In this document: positions 35,026 to 47,756 of the stretch, piece after piece
Layout of the letters: each line of letters opens with the position of its first letter
Position numbering within the stretch: position 1 is the stretch's first letter
Source: Annona cherimola
Taxonomy: Eukaryota > Streptophyta > Magnoliopsida > Magnoliales > Annonaceae
Direction: 5' to 3'
Length of the DNA: 64,000 nucleotides
Assembly: GCA_030490835.1 (NCBI GenBank)
Contig: CM059972.1
Coordinates: 17,027,764-17,091,763, forward strand
Made by a program: the position numbers and the translations under genes
The notes under the pieces: model-generated
Told to the model about the DNA's origin: nothing
Seen by the model: the letters and a program-made list of their open reading frames with translations, nothing else
The model's database searches: none

Positions 35026-35560
35026 CGAATAACTAGCTTTCTCTTTGTGTGTTTTTCTCTTTTCTCTACAAAAAATTGTTTTGATCTGTTAACAAAAACG
35101 AGTCTGAGAAGATACCCAATAAAGGAAATGATCATAAGAGATCTTAGGTGTCTTTGTTTTTAGTGAATATTGATCAGGAGATGTACAAGAAGATGGTGCA
35201 TAGAGAGAGACAATGAGTCGAAGGAAAGAGAATTAATGGATGCGATATATAGAGAGAGGGAGGGGGGTACGTTCCGTTAGAAGGTTTGGAGAATCCTTTA
35301 CCAGCAGTTGTCGATGCTGGGAGTAGGCTGCCAAATGGTATTTTTGAGACGGGAAAGACCGTGAGAGATAAAGACGGATGTGAGGGTTGCTTCGTGTATC
35401 AGGATCTCGTTCTTCTTAAATTCAACGTCTTTCCAAGTTTCTAACCTACAAAACCCAACTCTCCCATTTTTTAAAACAAGCGTAGTCTTGTGGTTTTAAC
35501 TTATAATGTGCTGTTCTAACATACCACTGCTGTCTTATGACATCTTCGTACGCCACATGA
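35026..35560 (-). promoter_or_regulatory. MYB copy 2 promoter region
   Basis: A TATA-like atatata (35245-35251) lies about 220 bp upstream of the ATG, matching the distance in copy 1. Directly upstream, gtacgttccgttaga (35268-35282) is conserved and includes CCGTTA/TAACGG. Farther up, 'tttctaacctacaaaaccca' and 'cgtacgccacatga' match copy 1 (15071, 15180). Confidence 0.5.
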
Positions 35561-37449
35561 CGGCTCAACGATGCTATATAGTAAAAAATTCGTTACTATT
35601 ATAGACTTCAAAAGTCTGAACTAATTATTTTTAAAACGGTAAATAATAGTCCCATTGGTAAATTATTATTCGTAAAATTTTTAAACCCTGTGTGTCCATC
35701 AATTTATAGTAACAATTATATAGAGAAAATTTTTATCATCAACAAAATATAAAGCATGACACTTTCAATTTGTCACTGTAAATCCATGAATAGACTGTTT
35801 TACTAACTTCTCGTAACAATTATATACAGATACTAATAGTCAATCATCATATCATGATGAAATTAATTATTAAATAAATGGAAAATTCATTATATGCCAA
35901 AAATTTCACAGAAAGTTCTATTTACTGGTTTTTGCAACAAATAAATATCTATTTTTATCTTTCCATTGAATTTACAATTGAACAAAATCTTACAAAATTA
36001 TAATATTAAATGAAAAGAACTTTTGAACTTCACTAAAACGAAATAAAATATATGTGGTCACTCTTTTAATTGGCTACATTTGATTGAACGGAACCAAATA
36101 TTTGACTATATTTGATTAAATATAGTTAAGTTCTATACTAGTTTATTTATTTGTGGCCAAATTTTATTAGCTATGTTAAATGTTACTTTTGGTTGCAATT
36201 TGTGTAAAAAAATGACTACTTTTAACCAAATATTACTGCAAAAGCAACAAATTATTTTTAGCTAAATAATCAATTATAGCCAAAATATATTTAATACAAT
36301 CAAACATATATTATATCTAACCAAAATATTAGCTACATTAAGTAAAATATGTTGTAATATTTATTCATTATCCAAAAATTACAAACGAAACAAATAGACA
36401 TTTTTGTGCTCAATTCCAGTATCAATTATATATCTCGAACTCATGAAAAGTTACATTTACATAAAAAATGTCTTTTCATCTTCATTAGTAAGTTTTATAT
36501 CTTTTTTGGCCCTTTGCTGGTCCCTGTATGTCAGCGTAATCCTACCAAGAAAATTTTGAAAATACAAATCATAAGAATCTGGACAAAAATCATAGCATCT
36601 ATAAATTTGAAAATGAAAAATTAAAAACATATCATAGATTTTGTCTGCATATTTATGACAATTAATTTTTATGAGCATAAAATACAAAATTTCATACTTG
36701 GCAACATTGCCAAAAATGATCAGAGAGACAAGTGTGAGTTCAATAGATAATGATGAATTAGATGTTGGGTCTGGATTTCTATAGATTCGATATAAAATAT
36801 CTCGAAACTTAGAATTTGGGTTACAATCGAAGTCTTACTTTCTGCATTAGATAGAGGATGTGACTGAAAATAAAAAGACATCAGATCCTAACTAGAACAA
36901 AACAATTAGAATTTGGGTTACAATCGAAGTCTTACTTTCTGCATTAGATAGAGGATGTGACTGAAAATAAAAAGACATCACATCTTAACAAGAACAAAAC
37001 AATATACATATGTAATAATATAAATGAACCGGTAGAACACAAACCCATTACAACTTAAGCGGATGAGAATTCCTAATGTTCCTGAAACTTGCTGCAGTTT
37101 CGGGGATGATGACTCCACCTACAGCAATTTGCAAAACAAGTACTATAGGCAAACTCTTCAATTGCAATGATTATTTTCGTTCTAATTTATAAAAACTTCG
37201 TTGCTAATTGCTGTGAAAATTTTTGATGCGCGTTCGTTTATTCATTCTCATGGGAAAGGTCTATAGCAATTAAAAAACTATTCTTGTCGCAAATAAATTT
37301 TTATTAGACATTTCGATCAAAAAAATTTGCAGTAAGTTAACATTTGGATTGAATATAATCATTATACTAAAATATAGTTATTTACAACGATACATAGCAG
37401 TTATTTACAATGATACATAGCATTACTAAAAATGCAGTGGTTAATCAAA
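35561..37449. other. AT-rich DNA with MITE remnants and a recent tandem repeat
   Basis: No supported gene. 36040-36390 has the 'ggctacatttgattgaa' and 'accaaatattactgcaaaag' motifs of a dispersed repeat also seen near 42350 and 56050. The recent tandem repeat 36811-37004 is listed separately, and a 23-bp repeat (agttatttacaa.gatacatagc) occurs twice at 37376-37421. Confidence 0.45.
36811..37004. repeat. 97-bp tandem duplication
   Basis: Copies 36811-36907 and 36908-37004 begin agaatttgggttacaatcga and differ at only about four positions, all near the end. A recent event. Confidence 0.9.
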
Positions 37450-37468
37450 GTTAATACACTGTAAATAA

Positions 37469-37678
37469 GCCAACTAGGCGCTGCCTGTTGGTAGCCTAAA
37501 AAATTACTACAGTGCCAACCGGTTTCCAGTAGCGGGGGCAACAAGTCTTCCTAGTCTTTCATAAAATAAAGAATATTATTAGAAGGTTTGTTAGAATGTT
37601 AAATAAAAATTATAAGAATATCTTAGAGCCTAATTATAATACAAATTGGAATGATTGTAAAAATACATACCCATAAAA
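37469..37678 (+). mobile_element. SINE, plus orientation
   Basis: A perfect 16-bp target duplication aatacactgtaaataa flanks it (37453-37468, 37679-37694). The 3' half matches the family end ('ataagaatatcttagagcc', 'ataatacaaattggaatg'). The head is degenerate and lacks a good B-box. Confidence 0.82.
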
Positions 37679-37699
37679 AATACACTGTAAATAAATGCA

Positions 37700-39300
37700 T
37701 TAGCTACAATAAGTAATATTTTTGTAGCAATAAACCATAATTTTCATTACAGTAACCTTTTGCGATAAGTGATTTTTGTTGTAATTGCTTCTTTTATATA
37801 GCTCAATAATTGCTAAATTCATTAACTATGACGTCTACATGGAGTCAATTGCATGACAAACAATATATTAGTAAATAATATAACAAAAGTGCATATAAAT
37901 AATGCACAGATGAAATAATTTATATACCTTCAAACTCTAATAATGTGGAGAAACATTGGTCGTATTTTCAGATCTAAGCTGGGCTACTGTGATAAGTTTC
38001 CCCCAAAGTGAGAAATTCTAAGGGAAAAAAAACAAACAAAAGTGGCGTTGAGATGGTGTTTTAAGATCATCGGAATTTCGTCAGCCAATTCTTTAAAAAA
38101 AAAAAACAAGATATGCAAACACCTCATTGAGTTATATATATTAACCACATTACCACAAGATCGTCGTTGTTGTTGCTTCTGAAGAAACAAACCCCGCAGC
38201 AACTGGCGTATGCTTTTCCTTTTTTTAAGTCACTAGAATTTTATAATATAAAACTCGAGGTACTATAACTGTACATCGCGCTGGAAAGAGGTAATTATAC
38301 ACTCTAAGGCAGTTAGCTAGCCATGTTGTGGGGCGAGACTGACAGCAATCTAAGGCCGCTGAATTCCTGAATTATTTTAATTGTCACTTTTGAGTGAGAT
38401 AATACGATGAAACGAAGCTCAATTTCTACGAAAACGAAGAACTAAAATCACAACGATCTGAGGGAAACTACTAGCAACATAGTAATGTTCATTAGAACAA
38501 CAGTAAAAAAAGGATCTGATAAAATGAACTGAGCGGATTAGAGATCTGGAATTTTCAAATGTGTGAAGGAGAGATGCGTAGAAGCAATCGGTCCATCGCG
38601 ATGAGCATGAAAGAGGATGAGCAATCTATCTGTTTCGCGTTACTTCACAGGTTCGCGTAGAGCGCTGGGACTCCATTTGGCACGGTCAAAGGAGCAGTCG
38701 TCTAACCGCGAGTATGTTGTATGCAGCTCCCCGAGTTGCACAAATGCCTCTTCCTTTCTAGAAATTATCAGACCGTAACCGTAGAATTACTGGGTCAAAG
38801 AATCACGACCGTCTATTTTTACCTCTGATTGACCAGTTCCTTACGTAGGCAACTGTAGTTTTTTTCTAGGCAGCTGGTCAACTATATATTGTCCGCCAAC
38901 TAAATAATATTATCCGCAAAACGAATGGAACTCATTGATTTAAAAAAAGTTTTCCAAATGATTGTACATCTTTACATTGTGCTATGATTAAATTGAAATA
39001 TCTTAACCATTTTATGTATATTAATTTCAGGTTGATTAAGGAGAATTCTCACTGCAAACATATCAAATGCGCTAAAACAAGCCATTTTGGCTTATATAAA
39101 TTAAAATTGGTTTCATATATGTATATGTAGCCGAATATTTATTTAGTTGCAAATGGCTAATTGCCCCATCCAATTTTGAAACCAAATGTTATGTTACTTT
39201 TTTTTTTTTATAAGAAATGCTATATTATTTATGTTTATTTATATGTGACTGCAACTAATGACTGTTATTCAGCTATGTTAAATAATAAATTTTATATTAA
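37700..39300. other. Low-copy island, possibly a decayed or non-coding transcript
   Basis: 38380-38780 is less AT-rich than its surroundings and, read on the minus strand, resembles a promoter and leader. Several splice-like signals follow downstream, but no continuous reading frame links them, so no gene is called. 38640-38860 shares a little with 16190-16440 (cgtaaccgtaga; gttgacca). Confidence 0.3.
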
Positions 39301-39305
39301 AATTT

Positions 39306-39530
39306 ATCTGAGTGGTAAGGGTGCTCGCATGGCTTGGGGGGTCGCCGGTTCAAAACCCATCCCAGCTTAGGATCATTTCATCTCCCTTTAAATAATCTGA
39401 AAGTATGTAGTCTTTCTTGTAGTAATTGGGAGCGTGTAGTCTCCTTTTGAATAATTATAGAAATTGTTAAGCTTGATTGTAAGATTTAAAAAATAAGACT
39501 TGATGTAAGTACACCAATCATGAAAAAAAA
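39306..39530 (+). mobile_element. SINE, plus orientation
   Basis: The head has 'gagtggtaagggtgctcgca' (A-box region) and 'ccggttcaaaacc' (B-box region). The tail has 'gcttgattgtaagattt' and ends catgaaaaaaaa. The flanks share ttaaaattt. The frame 39161-39370 crosses its start by chance. Confidence 0.7.
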
Positions 39531-39929
39531 TTTAAAATTTGATTGTCGTTGTTGGTTAAAAAATACTTGATTGTTTTTATATTGCATATGAGCGATGCTC
39601 TAGCAAGGTTCAAACCCTAGAACACTGGTAGGCCAGCCAAAACGTGACACTAGCAGGCTATCTCCAGGTTAAAAAAACTACTCTTGAGTGTTTTGGCCTG
39701 TAATAAATATGGAAAATTGACTGCATAGATTAAAATGCAATTGGTAAAATTTAGTTGAAAAACGTTGCTACATAGTAACTTCTGTTGTTGGTTAAAAAAA
39801 TACTTGAGTGTTTTGGCGAATATCTTCTTCAAATATACGTCAGTGAAAATCAATTAGGCCGATTTTATACACGGTTTGCATCATTGATGTGAAGGGAACT
39901 GGTGTGGAAAGCAGTATTCATGACGTGCA

Positions 39930-40170
39930 TTGCACCAAACTACCAATACGTGGGCCTGTGTAGATTTTTATTTTTTTGACCTAAGCTACGTAAATCTATG
40001 GTCTGGAAAGATGTTTTTTTTAAAAAAATTATTATCAAGATTTTGGTGAACATGCTAAAGACCTAAATCTGTTTTCACCGTTGGCCTACCCTTCTCTATC
40101 CCCCACATGACCGCAGTAGGAAAATTGAAAATGGACAACGGGAGAAAATTATACTCTTGAGGAGAAAGAA
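39930..40170. repeat. Duplicated non-coding block, copy 2
   Basis: Counterpart of 18060-18250: 'ttggcctacccttctct', 'aaagacctaaatctgtttt' and 'actcttgaggag' correspond in order. Confidence 0.5.
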
Positions 40171-40587
40171 AGGGATTTCGTAGAATAGAGTTTGTGACTT
40201 TTCTTCATTGAAAATTAGACCCTTGGTTATTTTGCTAAATAGATTCTCCAAATTTAAGAATGTTACGAAATTAATGAACCGTGTTGCATTTTTGTAATAC
40301 AAGTTTAAATACGAATAATAATTCTAGACATCCGGTTGTTTCTTAGGTAATTAAGTCACAACTTTACGTATTTTCTATTTTTTAATATTTTATTTTCTTT
40401 TCATTTTTATGTGGCCTCAAGTATGTTTAATCCACAAACCTTAGCTTTTATCCACTACTTGGTAGGAAAACCGCTTTTCATATTTTCTTTTGTATATATA
40501 TATATAAGAATCATGAATTTATAAACTAAATACACTTGGGCTCATATTAAATTAAAAAATAAAATATTAAAAATGTATAATATACAA

Positions 40588-40790
40588 GAGAAGTGATCCT
40601 GTTAGCTTAGGCTAAACAATTGCATGTCTCGCGTAACCCAAAAAATCTATTTACAATTTTTTTTTTCATATACTTGTTTATCTAAGTGTATTTAACATAT
40701 GTATCAAGTTTTAAAAAAGTATTGTAAATGGTTTTTTAAAATAGGCTAAGGAAGATATTTACGTAGCCCAGGCTAATAGGATTATTCTTC
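40588..40790. mobile_element. Mutator-like MITE, 'ctgttagc' end type, internally deleted
   Basis: A perfect 9-bp target duplication aatatacaa flanks it (40579-40587, 40791-40799). Ends gagaagtgatcctgttagc and gaagaataatcctattagcc (read inward). Most of one core arm is missing compared with 44779-45174. Confidence 0.85.
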
Positions 40791-40799
40791 AATATACAA

Positions 40800-41912
40800 T
40801 TGATGTATAGTATCATTTTCCTTTTAGTAAAATGGCGTAAATGCAATTTTCTTAATATTTTGGAATAACCACGTATGTTATCTAACCGTTTTCAGATCTA
40901 AAATTGCCCCCACGCATGTTGCATGTTTGGCAAAATTAAATGACAAGGTCTGTCTTGTAAAAAATTCCAGTAGAATCAAAATTTTGAGTGGCCAATGAGA
41001 AACTGACCAATTAGATGGCACTTTGCTTTCGCTCGTGAGATGGCCGAGGACAGATACAAGTCCTTTTCTCGGCCTCATCTCTCATGCCTCTTTCGAATTT
41101 GCTCTATGACGTATGCGTCTGCTTTTATTATTGTAACCCAATGAACCATCGCTTCTTCGACAACGATATAGATTAATTGTGGGGTTAGTTTTAATGTGCT
41201 TTTGGGATTTAGGATATAGATTACTATCAGAGATGGGTTTCTTTATTCATATAATTAGATAGTAGGCCAGGAGCCGATTAGCTTAGAAAGCTTCTGTAAC
41301 TGTCCATATACAGTATACGGGTTTCTTTTGTAGCTTCCGAAAAAAACAATCTTTTGTGGAAAAACACTCTAGTATGTTTCATTTGGTATGAAGTCTCCAA
41401 TAGAAGGGAAAGAGAAATGATCAACTGATTTTACACGATCGATTGTCTCCCTGCAGAAAGAATAGATATTTTACTAAATTAATTTCTTTGCATCTGTTTC
41501 TAGTCGTATCCGATAAGGAGATTTTAAAATAATAATAATCTGAGCGCAACAAGAAAATATATAATATATATACATATGGCCACATTTTTTCGTCCAAAAT
41601 TTTAATTTAACTACATATATGGGTGCAATTTGTATAGGGGTACCCTGTGGGTTGACCCATTAGATATCTTAAAATTAATAGAATAAGTTCTTATTTTCCT
41701 ACCCATAGGATATGATAGGTTCCAAATAAAAAATGTATATCTAAATTAGAATAGGTTCCAAGGTCTGGGTATTTAGATCGAACCCGAATTAATAATATAT
41801 ATTTAATCAAAGACACAAAATATACCTTTTATAAATCTAATTTATCTATATTTAGTATATTTAATCAATACATTTTAAAATTATATTATTGTCGTATTGA
41901 TTTTAGGTATTT
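40800..41912. other. Intergenic DNA without a gene
   Basis: A low-copy part lies at 40850-41170. The minus frame 40878-41078 is unsupported. 41630-41800 contains motifs related to hAT ends (ggggtaccctgtgggttg, gatcgaaccc) but no complete element. Confidence 0.35.
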
Positions 41913-42119
41913 TTATGAATACTTTACAATCATTTCAACTGATATTTATCGGCTAAGCTCTGAGATATTTCTAATTTTTTATCTATATAGTGGACACTCC
42001 CATACAACTAGGGAGACTGCTGCCACCTACTACTGCTTACATTTTTTTACTTACGCTGAAGTTCAAATTCGAGCACCCATCCTTATGAGGTAGCCCAAGT
42101 TACCATCACTCCAGAAATT
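41913..42119 (-). mobile_element. SINE, minus orientation
   Basis: Inverted family tail ('actttacaatcatttcaact', 'ggctaagctctgagatattt') and inverted head ('gttcaaattcgagcaccc', 'cccaagttaccatcactc'). The flanks ttaggtatt and ataggtatt match at 8 of 9. Confidence 0.75.
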
Positions 42120-42489
42120 ATAGGTATTAAGTAAGATTTATAGTAGAATTATAATATTTGAATATAGTATAAATAAAAGCCCATTTCAAAGAACTAATTT
42201 AGAATGAAAATTGGAACTGATGCGATCTTAAAAAATGAGATAGGATAAGCTTCAAACTAACTTGATCAAAATAGGCTAAGGTAGAATTTTTTTGAAAATA
42301 AGGTAAAGGTAAAGTCTATCTCAAACCGGACCTGTTCAACCTAAGTTATACCCTTAGCTATGTTTGATCAAATGCATCTAAATCTTATGTTATTTGTAGC
42401 AAAAATATTATTATTTATAACTAATTTTTTATTAGTGTACTTACATCGCATCTCAATTTATATTATAATGAAGTTCAAAATTTTGTATA

Positions 42490-42590
42490 ATTTACCAAGA
42501 GGGAGACTAAAGGCCCCCAATTATCAAGAGGGGAGACCGCACACTCCCAACTATCAAGAGGGGAAACCTAATGCTCCCACTTTCCCACTG
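42490..42590. repeat. Three-unit 31-bp minisatellite
   Basis: The units share 'atcaagaggggagacc' and 'ctccca'. In one frame they read as PNYQEGRP-type repeats, but the frame continues into repeat DNA and has no other gene signals. Confidence 0.65.
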
Positions 42591-43189
42591 CACCAAGAAG
42601 CTGCTTACCATTCATGCAACTCTTAAGTAGCATTTACAACCAAATCTTAGTTGTTACTTTAAATGTACTTTTGGTTGCAGTGGTGTAAAAAATGACTATA
42701 TTTAATCAAGTGTCACAACTCAAAAGCAACCAATTATTTATATTTAAAATTAATTGCAACCAAAATACATCCAATACAACCAAATATATTTTATATATAT
42801 CCAAAAATTAACTATGTTAAGTGAAATTTGTTGTAGTAGAGGTAGCAATATTCTTCTTCAATTATATATGATTAGAAAAGCACATATGCAATTAGTTGTA
42901 ATATATAACAAGTAGAAATTTTGATTTTTTCAACATCCGGTTCATGCATTGCATTAAAAATCATTTATTTAGCCTATAGACCAAAAAATCAAGCAATAAA
43001 AGCTTTTATATATGATAATCCTAAAAAATTATTTATAACCTTGTGTTGTTACAATTGCTATGAATTATATGAATCTAAATAATATGATTTTTAACATCAC
43101 GCAAATATAAATGGAATGAAATATAATGGATGATTTGGACTAAAAATAAAATATTTAAAAAATAAGAAAAACTGTTGCAATGAGTTGTA

Positions 43190-44224
43190 TATAAGACCTC
43201 TCTTTCTCTTTATATATACATATACACGAGAGATGATTTAGTGAAGTTGACTTAAAATGAGTCTCGTATAATTTTAAAATTATAATCTACTTCACTCATT
43301 ATATTTAGAATTATTTATTTTATTAGCATACCAATTTTTATTAAAATTAAATATGTGTATGGGCTCCATTTGAAAATGGTACAAAATCAATATAATAAAA
43401 TAATTTAATATCAATAACGATTTTAGAGTTTTTTCAACATGTAAACTATCTAAAATATAATTTGTACATAGATAAATAATGGATAATTTGAAAATATACG
43501 CACGTAGCATGGTCATAATTGTAAATATACCTATATGATTTTATAAATTGCAACAATTTCCTGCATAGTTTGACTATAATTGTAGATATATTACACTATT
43601 ATGGTATCATTACTCCACCATCATGGTATATGTATATTTGTAAAGATATAAAAACTATGTGGGTATATTTATAATTTCAAAAATTAAGTGAGTATATTTA
43701 GTTTTTACAAATATACTTACATAGTTTGTATAATTGTGATTAGATGTACAACTCGGGCTCATAAAACTCGAGTTCACCTCAACCTTAATCTTAACCTTAT
43801 TTTCAAAATATTAACCATTACCCAAACCCTAAATTTATTTGTAAAACCTATATCCTCACGATATTTTTGAAAATTGGGCTTGGATTGAGTTCTGGGTTAA
43901 AATTTAGGTTGCTGAATTTACGTTTGATTTAACAGTCAGAAGTTTAGAATTTCCTATGATTATATAATAATAACAATTCATGTACGTAAGCATAATAATA
44001 TATAGTCAAATTACATGTTTCTAAAAAATATAACAATATAAAGAATATTTGTAGAAAAAATTAACATAAAAAACAAGATAAACAAAGAAGATTAATTAAT
44101 GAAAAATAAATGATAGAAATAAAAGTAAATATAAATGGAAATAATATACTCTATTTGCAATATAATTACGATATGTCAAATATATATTCAAATATTAATA
44201 TAAAAATATAAAATACACAAAATA
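43190..44224. other. Repeat-derived DNA
   Basis: 43190-43500 is a partial copy of the long-stem family of 29510-29990. 43520-43740 has 'tagtttgactataattgtag' motifs of a dispersed AT-rich repeat also seen near 45480 and 46470. No gene. Confidence 0.45.
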
Positions 44225-44735
44225 TAAAGAAATATCGGGAGCACTTTTATGAAACATCTCTTCTATGTAACCCCCTTCATTTTTATATCTAGATGGTTGA
44301 TGAAAAATTCACTTCATCCATTGTATTCAATATCATTTATATTATCACGAAAACTATTTCATTTGTCTAGTATCATTGTATATGGGCTCCATCTACAAAT
44401 GTATAAAATCAACGTAATAAAATTATTCAATATTAAATATTATTTTTAAGTAGTATTTTCAACATTTAAAAATATCATAATTAAATAAGTGGATAAATTA
44501 TTCTATAAAGTACTATATTCTAATATATATGTGAATAGATTTAAGCATTTTTCTTAATTTACACATGAATGTACTTTTGTGAGCAAGTGTAACCTATACA
44601 CATATTGGATTTAAATGAAACTTGGTCTCCTAGCTAAACAAATAGTGTTAAATACAACAAATGGATTAGATTTTCTGTCAAATATCAAAATCTCAAAAAT
44701 AGAGGGGATTACATGCAACCACTTCTGTATAACTC
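44225..44735. mobile_element. Long-stem MITE, best preserved copy
   Basis: Left arm 'cttcatccattgtattcaa' and right arm 'ttaaatacaacaaatggatta' are inverted; an outer pair is 'tgtaacccccttcattttt' and 'aaaaatagaggggattaca'. Non-coding. Confidence 0.7.
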
Positions 44736-44778
44736 GATCACATAGAAGTGGGCTCAAAGAAATATTTTTTAGATATTA

Positions 44779-45174
44779 AGGAATGATCCTGTTAGCCCGA
44801 GCTAAGCAAATGTCTCACTTAGCTCATCTAAAAAAACTCATTTACAACAACTTTTTTTAGTTTTTTCTTCATACACTTGTTTATCTACGTGATTTTAACA
44901 TAAAAACTAAGTTTTACTATTTTTGGACATGTGTATATATTTTTTTAGATTTATAAAGATAAGGGTATTTTAAATACATATATACACATAGATGTTTTAA
45001 AATCTCAAAAAAAAATAAACATATTCAAAAATTGTAAAACTTGGTTTATATGTAAAATACAATTAGATAAACAAGTGTATAAAGAAAAAAGCAAAAACAA
45101 ACTTGTAGTAAATGAGCTTTTTGGGGTGGGCTAAGCGGAGCATTTGCTTAGTTCGGCTAATAGGATCACTCCTC
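44779..45174. mobile_element. Mutator-like MITE, 'ctgttagc' end type
   Basis: A perfect 10-bp target duplication ttagatatta flanks it (44769-44778, 45175-45184). Inverted ends: ggaatgatcctgttagcccg and ggagtgatcctattagccg, followed by 'ctaagcaaatg' on both sides. The inner core has 'aagttttactatttttgg'. Full-length version of the element at 40588. The frame 45063-45305 overlaps its right end by chance. Confidence 0.88.
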
Positions 45175-45737
45175 TTAGATATTATGTATATAATACATTT
45201 TATAATAAATACAAAATGGAAATCGAACTCGGGATCGTTCACTTGAACCCTAACCTTATCATATTTACAAATCAAGTTCATCATATTCAGGTTCTTTGGG
45301 CTCAAATTGTAGAAAAGTGAGTTATAACATTGTTGGAAATTAAATTCAGCAGATCGGGTTTGGGCTCAACTTGACCCCTAACCATGATGATTATATAATA
45401 GCATCATAATGACACAGATATATTAGTAATTCTAGTAAAATTATGTGAGAGTTATTTGTAATTTTTGAAACTATGTCAGTATATTTGTAATTATGGTCAA
45501 ATTATGTGAGTATATTTGTAAATTATTTATAAATAATTGTATAAAATATTAATACATTTAAGTTCTTGTTGAGCTTATTTTGAGCTATTGCACCGTAACT
45601 TACCATATAACAAGCTGTACTGATCCATGATTATATGTGATTCGTCATGTTTTGCTTACATTGTGACGTACTAATCCAAGCCACATGATTTTGCGAGGTC
45701 TGATCACATACGATCAGTCGTATATAGGCTCTCCATA

Positions 45738-46040
45738 TAATATTTATTTTTAATTTTTAATTTTTCTTCAAAAATATGTTTTTAAAATTATTTAATTTAT
45801 CTATCAAGTTTTACCATTGTATAACATTTTTACATATTTATTTTTATTTTTAAAAATAAATTTTTAAGAGATGAAATTGACAAAGATACCCCTGAAATTG
45901 ATAATTTTAAAAATAAAAAATACAGATGTAATATTATTATGGAAAAACTTAGTATAAAGGTTAAACACATTTTTAAAAATATATTTATGAAAAACCGAAA
46001 AAGTAAATATTGTTTTGGAGCCCATGCACGACTAGTCTTA
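45738..46040. mobile_element. Core-stem MITE, 'ggctc' end type
   Basis: 'agtcgtatataggctc' on the left pairs with 'gagcccatgcacgact' on the right. The core has 'atcaagttttaccatt'. The target duplication is not clear. Confidence 0.5.
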
Positions 46041-46079
46041 TATAATCATGGCTCTGATTTCGTGGGTTAAACGCTGGTC

Positions 46080-46440
46080 AAAAGGTAGAAAATTTACAAA
46101 ACAGCCCATAAGAGAGCTTTTAAAACAAATGAATCCCTTCTCATGAGATTTGGACAATAAATTTGGGCCCCCTAGTTATCAGCAAGGCATACGTGTAGCG
46201 CAGGCAAGCAAGACATATGGATCAGGATGTCACGGCCTGATCTCACCCACTGGTCGTTTAGCAAGACGATTGTCGTCCGTATTTTGCAACCCGTATGTTT
46301 AATTTCCCATTGGGACGGAGCCAACGATAGCCATAAAATCTGGTGGAGAACCCATCTCAACTACCCGCCCGTTGTAGTCTACGGAACCGTGAGACCTCAT
46401 CTTCCCACCATTGTTATTGTTATCAACAACAAAATTGGAT
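46080..46440. other. Low-copy GC-richer island
   Basis: Markedly less AT-rich than its surroundings. Overlapping frames on both strands (46172-46360 and 46227-46442) have no recognisable domain, so no gene is called. Confidence 0.3.
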
Positions 46441-46828
46441 AATTTGTAAATATATACAAATAGTTTGACTATAATTGTAGATATACCTACTTTGTTTTAA
46501 AATTATAAATAATTTTTATATAATTTGATTATAATTAAAAATATATTTATGCCTTCATAGCATCATCGTAGCCTCATATATAGTTTGATCATAATTAAAA
46601 ATACTTCTATGTTGTCATAGCATCATCATGACATGAATATATTTACAATTATATACAGACTATATGAGTATATTTGTAATTTTTGAAATATATTTTTTAG
46701 ATTAATTGAGCCTTTTTGAGTGATTATATCCATTCAATTATTTTAAATTATTCAAACTCATTTAACATCAGTTCCCTTCAAATTTTTATTGACTTCTTTA
46801 GATCCTCAATATAGTGTGACAAAAGAAA

Positions 46829-47222
46829 GGAGCCCTATTATATTCATCATGATATATTTTAAGTTAAGATACATTATTTATCTATTTTTTATTTTCCTTG
46901 CTAAACATATTTTCTTAAGTCTACTTAATTCATATACCAAGTTTTACTATTTTATAATACTTTTATATATTTATTTTTATTCTTAAAATATCAATTTTAG
47001 GATCACTTAAGTCATTTTTGTTCCCTTCATTTTTGTAAATTTATTTTTTAAAAGTAAAAATAAGTATGTAAAAGTATTTATTATAGAAGAGCAAAACTTA
47101 GTATATAGATTAAGTATATTTAGAAAAATATATTTATGAAAAATAAAAAAATACAACAAATTGCGAAGAATAAAATACATATTTTAACTTAAAATTCATC
47201 ACGACATAGATAATGGAACTCC
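46829..47222. mobile_element. Core-stem MITE, 'ggag' end type
   Basis: Inverted ends ggagccctattatattcatc and ggagttccattatctatg (read inward). The flanks (caaaagaaa, aaaaataaa) are a weak 9-bp repeat. The core is shared with 19120-19510 and 63660-64000. Confidence 0.65.
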
Positions 47223-47326
47223 AAAAATAAAACTGTAATTTCTTCTTTTGATTTTTTATCTTACAACTTAAGTCGTCTCAAATACTTGTCTTTTCAATCC
47301 TTACTCGAGAAGTTTAAATTTAACAA

Positions 47327-47756
47327 GGGTAATTTGTATATATACCCACATAGTTTGATGCTAATTGCAGATATACCCACGTAGTTTCACGAAATGCATA
47401 TTACTCTCACATAGTTTCACCAAAATTGCATATTACCCCCACGCCGTTACCTGCCATTAATATCTGATGTTATATTTTGAAAAATGACAAAAATGCCCTC
47501 ATTGGTATAAATAGTTTCATGGGAGTAATATGCAATTTTGTGAAACTATGCGGGAGTGATATGCAATTCGTGAAACTATGAATGAGGGCATTTCGTCATT
47601 TTTCAAACTATAACGGCAGATATTAACGGCAGGTAACGGCGTGAGGGTAATATGCAATTTTAGTGAAACTATGTAAGGGTAATATGCATTTCGTAAAACT
47701 ACGTAGGTATATCTGCAATTCGTGTCAAACTATGTGGGTATATATGTAAATTTCCC
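47327..47756. mobile_element. Large palindromic foldback element
   Basis: The whole 430 bp folds on itself: gggtaatttgtatatatacc at the left pairs with the right end ggtatatatgtaaatttccc, and successive inner pairs follow ('cacgaaatgcatatta', 'acgccgttacctgcc', 'gacaaaaatgccctcatt'). The 9-bp flanks atttaacaa and atctaacaa match at 8 of 9, so the insertion mode is Mutator-like. A transcript would make a long hairpin. Confidence 0.85.

Noticed and set aside
42360..42626. Protein gene with PNYQEG repeats
   Set aside because: The frame begins and ends in dispersed repeat DNA; the repeated part is a minisatellite.
47327..47756. MicroRNA precursor
   Set aside because: The stem is far too long and is repeated in the window with transposon-like target duplications; a small-RNA source is possible but a conserved miRNA is not supported.
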